Of a stretch of DNA of 48,150 nucleotides, positions 43,112 through 48,150 are shown piece after piece. The DNA is taken from NCBI GenBank assembly GCA_036897095.1, contig JAYMSP010000535.1:1-48150 (forward strand). Direction: 5' to 3'. Numbering within the stretch: position 1 is the stretch's first letter; each line of letters begins with the position of its first letter. The notes below the pieces were generated by a model. It was not told the DNA's origin, searched no databases, and was given only the letters and a program-made list of their open reading frames with translations. Position numbers and translations under genes: made by a program. This stretch comes from Plantago elongata. Taxonomy: Eukaryota; Streptophyta; Magnoliopsida; Lamiales; Plantaginaceae.

Positions 43112-43727
43112 AACTTTTGGACAAGTAGTCATTGTGGGTATACAAAATATATATATACATTATGTAGTATAATAAATGGATGTATCTCACTCTACGGTAA
43201 CTTTAAAAAAAATTCCTGTTACTCACATCGAACACACGATAAATAATTTCGAGTTTTATTGATAAAGACTCCATTAAATTAAAGACTGTCAAAAGGCCAT
43301 TTACTCATTTAAACACAAACTTATTAATCTGCATAGATGTTTTTGCAATTGAACCCACTAGTTTTTTTTTTTAAACAGTAAAAAATATATTAATACTTCA
43401 AAAAGAGTACAAGAGTATAAGAAAATGTTCGGATTCAAATTTCAAATTACACCAACATCCTTAACCACTATTCCAATCCACGATACATATGATTCACTCT
43501 AAACCGAGCATTTCAACAATGGGTCACCGTGGATCTCTATCTTCTCACTTCCAAAGGAGCCGCAGCTTCTCAACCCGGATCCGAGATCAAAAACCCAATC
43601 ACCAAAAAAGCATGAATCAACAGGAACCATTAACATCCGGACTCTAAAAGGGCTCCCATAATAAATCTCCAAATCCACCCACCACCACCACCACCTCACT
43701 TCTACTTTCCAAACCACTTGTGATATA

Positions 43728-43786
43728 CTCCGAAGTAATCTTGGTCATCCTTCGATTTTAGTATGTCTCAACACCAAGTTGAGCCA
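43728..43786 (+). repeat. Direct repeat, copy 1
   Basis: It contains cgaagtaat, then tcatccttcgattttagtat, then gtctcaac and gttgagcca. It matches 43924-43982 at most positions, about 196 bases away. Both copies sit beside a degraded, unidentified 72-codon frame (43499-43717, - strand). Confidence 0.6.
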
Positions 43787-43923
43787 AGAGTTCGGGGTAT
43801 TAGCCGCAATTGACCCCAACCAAGACCAGATTGGAGGGAATACTGTCATTACACACGAGGTATAGTGAAAGGTGATGTTCCACGTTAGCAACCGACCAGT
43901 ATCACAAACAGATAGAATAAAAA

Positions 43924-43982
43924 GCTCGGTAGTAATTTGATCACTCCTCGAATTTAGTATATCTCAACGCGAAGTCGAGTCA
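43924..43982 (+). repeat. Direct repeat, copy 2
   Basis: Counterpart of 43728-43786, with ggtagtaat, tcactcctcgaatttagtat, atctcaac and gtcgagtca. No coding region lies between the copies; they may be the edges of a small insertion or internal repeats of a transposon. Confidence 0.6.
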
Positions 43983-46900
43983 ATGTCTTATTTTTAATTT
44001 TATTTCATTACACAAACTAGGTTTATTAAAATACTAGTAGTGTATATGGACCCAGAAATGTTAGAAACAATATAGGGTAATTTAGGTCGTTTCTAGGACT
44101 ATGACTGGGAGATCATGTGATGGTGTAGGGTTGTGGCTTTCAGCCTTTTACTTTTGGACTTGCCATCATTTCATTTTCCATAGCTCAATTGGGCGAAACC
44201 ACACTTACAAATAGAATTTTGGCATTGACACTTCATCGTACATATGGCTCCATATACACTACGTACTTGTGTCATTACTAATCTTTCTTTCTTATTGAAT
44301 TTGAAAATTTAGAGTATATAATCACGCTACAATCACCTCAATTCAACTCAGTTACTTTTTAACTAAAAAATATACACAAAACTAATTTAAATTCAAAAAA
44401 TTCAACTCAGTTTTTATATCAAACATTCATAGCAAGGAATTCACAAACGAAATGTACGTTGTGCAAACGGTTCACATTAAATCACCTTATAATTATATTG
44501 TAATCTTCCTTAATTTCATTATTAAGGCATGTTATATTTCTGGTGGAAAATGTAAAAGATTGCTAATCCTGCAACTGCAAGTGTACATACGAACAATGTA
44601 AATGCTAGTCACATCGTTTGGCTAAATAATTGATTGGGTCAATTTCAATAATAATAATAAGATGTTAAATGCCAAGTGAACATTCTATCAATTAGTTGCG
44701 GAATAATCAAAGGATTAATGCCTCATGTAATAATCAAACGAAACATTATAAATTGTCCTATAAATACTATACTAGGTCTTGTAATAATTTATATTGTAAT
44801 TTAAATAACTAATAATTTTATAATAGAAAAATAAAGTAAAAATAAAATGATTCATACATTAAAATAAACGTACATGATAATAATTGGGGGCACAATAGCG
44901 GCCGACCTTGGCACGTGAGGGGTGGTGATGACAAATAACGGAGGAGTGTTTGTGCAACAATGCATACAACAAAGTGGTCCGATCAATAAAATTCAAGCGT
45001 GTGAGGTAATAATATTTATGCGGGTGAGATTCACGTGATGCCATACCACACCCACAAATAAATAAAATATCTAACAACTAAATATTTGAAAAAACGCATG
45101 AACAATTAAATTATGGAAAAGAATTGGGAGGATATAAATATGGGAAGGTGGGAGAAGGTTCTCAACTTATCATGCATGTCCAATCAATTTGGGTTTGCAG
45201 TGGGAGGTCTCCCAAGCCCAAGGTTCGTATATTCAAAATGCCTAATGTGATTTTAATAGAGCGTTCCGACTTTATTCGTTTTAATTCAATCACTATTGTA
45301 ATATCACTAAAATTTACTTTTAAATTATATCATTTTTGTATGGATCGCACAAATTATATGATGCTTATCATATGAATGATAAATTTTTATCTTACTTTTT
45401 AACTAATTTAGCTTTAATAGCATTTCATCGCATCTAAATTCCAGCATTTTGATGTTCACATGCACATGAAATAATATTATACTTACCATCTAATTGACCG
45501 TGTAGAGAAATAGGGTATTGGTTCATTTATCTAAATAGTATATATTAAAAGTGAAGGAATATTCAAAGAAGAACTATACCACAACAATCTAAATTTTATG
45601 TGGCAAAAAATTCAAAATGGAATTGAATATAATTGAATGTTTTATTCACCTTCTCTCCTCTAACATGTCAGACCAAATAAGAAAAAAAAATACTAATTAT
45701 GAGGGAAAATTTACTAAATATAGTGAGACAAGCTCATCCACAATTAAGATATGAACTTCTCTTCCTATTTTCCTTCCAAATAATTCTCCTACGAGTTTAC
45801 ATACTATCAATAGGATACAATCAAATCTTTCCCTTTTTTTTAAACCACAAAGATGACTCAGTCACATATCCTATATTAATTAATGCTAATTACTCTATGT
45901 ATATAATTCAATATTAATTAATGCTAATTACCAGAAAACATAATCGACTCCCAAAGCTGAGGAAATGGAAAAAACAGAGAACAAATTGGGTGAAGGTAAA
46001 TGTTGATGGAAATTAAGACCTTTTATTGTAAACCGAGATTAACATCCTTTTATTTTATTATTGAAAACCTTCCATTTTGAATTTTACAAACACATTGAAT
46101 GCCTACGAATTATTCAGTTCAATTTGAATTACTTTCAAGTATATATAAAAACAAAGCTTCAGCCTACATACATCTTTTAAGTTGGAAGAAATTGTAATAA
46201 TCACACCAAAATCTACACACAATCTAATAATAATATTAGTCAACTCCAAAATTAGCTTAACTATCAAAAGAAAAGAATCACTAAATCTATACGTACACAT
46301 AAATTTCAATTTCAACTTTCAACACACTATAAATAGTTATCATCATACTTTGGTTGTGAAAATATGAGCCATTAGAAGACATTGATCGGAAGAACTGAAC
46401 ATTTAGTTTTGATTTGAACGAGTTCATAATCTACTTTTACTACTATTTTACTCTTATCGGAGTAACCACTAGAATAAGATGATTTATATTCCTCGGTTAA
46501 GTCATTTTCTTTTTTACTGCAGGGTAAATTAGTTGTGAATTTTCAAAAAATTAAGAGGGTTCAACTGTTCAAGGATCATCCATGAACATGCCAGCCAAAC
46601 TGTCCCTGGTTAAATCTTCAAATTGCAGTAAAAATCCAATCATATTTCTGTCACTTCATGGATTATATAGTAATTGTACCATAGAGTTTTTGTGGGTTTT
46701 TTCCTTTCAATTCTGTAATCAAATGTTCGATTAATCATCATGTAATACTTGTTTTTCTTTAGTCTTTTACGTGTATTTGTGATTATATCTATTCATAAAA
46801 CATCTACCCTGACATTGGATGCACATTTTTGCAGTATCATAATTCAGAACCAATCTTTAACTTTACCCCATCATTATTTATATGCTACATGTTTCAGAAC

Positions 46901-48105
46901 TAATGATATAGGAGTCAGAAATGAGTTTTCGTTGTCAGAATAATTTTGTATTTCAAAAGAACCAAAAATAGTATATTGAGATATATATGTTGTGGAGTGT
47001 ATGAACCTTTGCTAATGGTCAAAAAATATTTTAGTAAGATGTCGCATAAATATATTTAAGTACACTAAATTAAGCTCAATTAATTTGTTAATGTTTCACA
47101 TTTTATTTTTATTAGTGTTACATGAGTAGTTTCAATATTATAATATCAGTTTTAAAAAATATTATATCATACCGCTTGAGCATTCATAGTCCATATGTAT
47201 ATTAACCAGGTTCATGTTTGATCAAACTCCATGTTGGTTGGTGTACAACTCAAATGAATGAATTAAGAAGGCTTAAAAAGACTAAAAAAGTTTAAACTTA
47301 TATTCTATATCTAAAGTAAAACCAATCGATGTAGTAACTTAAAAGAAAAAAAGTAATATCTTCATTCCGGAGAACGTCATACATTATTGAGCACAATTTA
47401 ATATGAAAATAAAGTAATAATATGGAATTATCACTATTTAATTATTTTATTTTTAAGAATATCAATATTACAATCGCATTACACCAAGTCTAACTATACA
47501 TATATCATCTTAGAATACCAATATTAATTATAATTTTAACATAATTTTTTTTAACAAATTACATTTAGATAACTTGTTAAATTTTATAATTATATTAGTA
47601 CCACTTAGATGGGTAATAACGATTGAATTATATTAGATTAAAATATTTACAATTAATTATACGAACTTGACCTAATTGAAATTTAAAATTGAAAAAGTCA
47701 AATTTGTCCCTCTTAAATTATTTAATTTTGTAATTGTCAAATAATAACATTTTGAATTTTTTCAATCAATGTCCGTGCATATGTGATTTTCTAATAGTCA
47801 GCCATAAATTTTCGAAAAGTTCAAATAAGAACTCAAACTTTTATTTCAATTCGTAAAATCGCCATGACTTCAAACGAAATGAAATCAATCCTGAGAACAT
47901 CAAGATTGAAAATCTTACTGAGACGAGTATATAATTCGATTGAGGCAATCAACTCCGATCAAAACAGTTATAGGACTTCGAATGTGAAGCTAATTTCTAT
48001 CTAGATCTGAGTTTTAGAGAAGAATTATTATTAACCGGATCGAGTTGTTGGTGCAGTTGTTCGCTCCATCGAGTAGAACAATAAAAAAACGAAGAAGAGA
48101 ATGAA

Positions 48106-48132
48106 GGGGGGGGGGGGGGGGGGGGGGGGGGG
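48106..48132 (+). repeat. Homopolymer run of 27 G
   Basis: An uninterrupted G run of 27 bases follows an A/G-rich stretch (about 48082-48105). Such long G runs are rare in plant DNA. It may be a real G-quadruplex-capable tract or a sequencing or assembly artefact near a contig weak point. Confidence 0.9.
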
Positions 48133-48150
48133 AATAGTCTTTTCAAACTT

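Larger units (their letters stand above)
43112..48105. other. AT-rich gene-free region to the window end
   Basis: No gene recognised on either strand. It includes a direct repeat pair (43728-43786 and 43924-43982), a CCA repeat (about 43677-43694) and a tRNA-like promoter phrase near 45190-45235 that might be an old SINE. The rest is AT-rich, and the short frames look random in composition. Confidence 0.45.

Noticed and set aside
45190..45235. tRNA-gene or SINE-like A/B-box phrase
   Set aside because: A ggttcg-containing B-box-like block follows a weak A-box, but there is no cloverleaf and no target duplication.

Overview
This is a nuclear segment from a flowering plant, most likely a dicot. 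The genes have GT-AG introns, the spacers are AT-rich and full of short inverted-repeat elements, and the proteins are plant-specific: a thylakoid lumen protein, a pentatricopeptide protein, a plant S1-like secreted protein and a LysM receptor kinase. One gene is a clear NFP/NFR5-type LysM receptor. Brassicaceae lack that type and arbuscular-mycorrhizal hosts keep it, so the species is probably a mycorrhizal host. I cannot name the species; an asterid would fit but is a guess.

Layout. From 1 to 9.4 kb three genes lie on the + strand: a membrane-anchored RING E3 ligase (CDS 3542-4225), a small secreted S1-like protein (4916-5353) and an intronless GT8 GATL protein closest to PARVUS/GATL1 (8270-9307). 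From 12.0 to 37.5 kb all genes are on the - strand: a 12-exon PQ-loop vacuolar amino-acid exporter (12065-15268), an 8-exon plastid Rossmann-fold protein (18753-21156), an 11-exon DEAD-box helicase of the RRP3/DDX47/RH10 type (24243-28325), the 3-exon thylakoid lumen protein TLP18.3 (30088-31970), the intronless LysM receptor-like pseudokinase (32487-34322) and an intronless PPR protein (35485-37521). From 37.9 kb to the end I find no convincing gene, only AT-rich DNA with a SINE bearing a 12-bp target duplication, MITE-like inverted repeats, direct repeats and a run of 27 G. Exon structures were worked out by hand; in every spliced gene the exon lengths sum to an intact reading frame.

The genes do not form a pathway. 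Most are housekeeping genes (ribosome biogenesis, photosystem II upkeep, xylan synthesis, vacuolar transport), with the symbiosis-type LysM receptor as the notable exception.

The strongest unusual points are three. First, the NFP-type receptor lacks both partner cysteines of one conserved ectodomain disulfide. Second, the helicase promoter plus the start of its exon 1 has been duplicated about 6.4 kb away, where it forms a broken pseudogene upstream of, and pointing at, the Rossmann-fold gene. Third, telo-box-containing units have expanded to three tandem copies in the functional helicase promoter, next to an insertion of about 560 bp.
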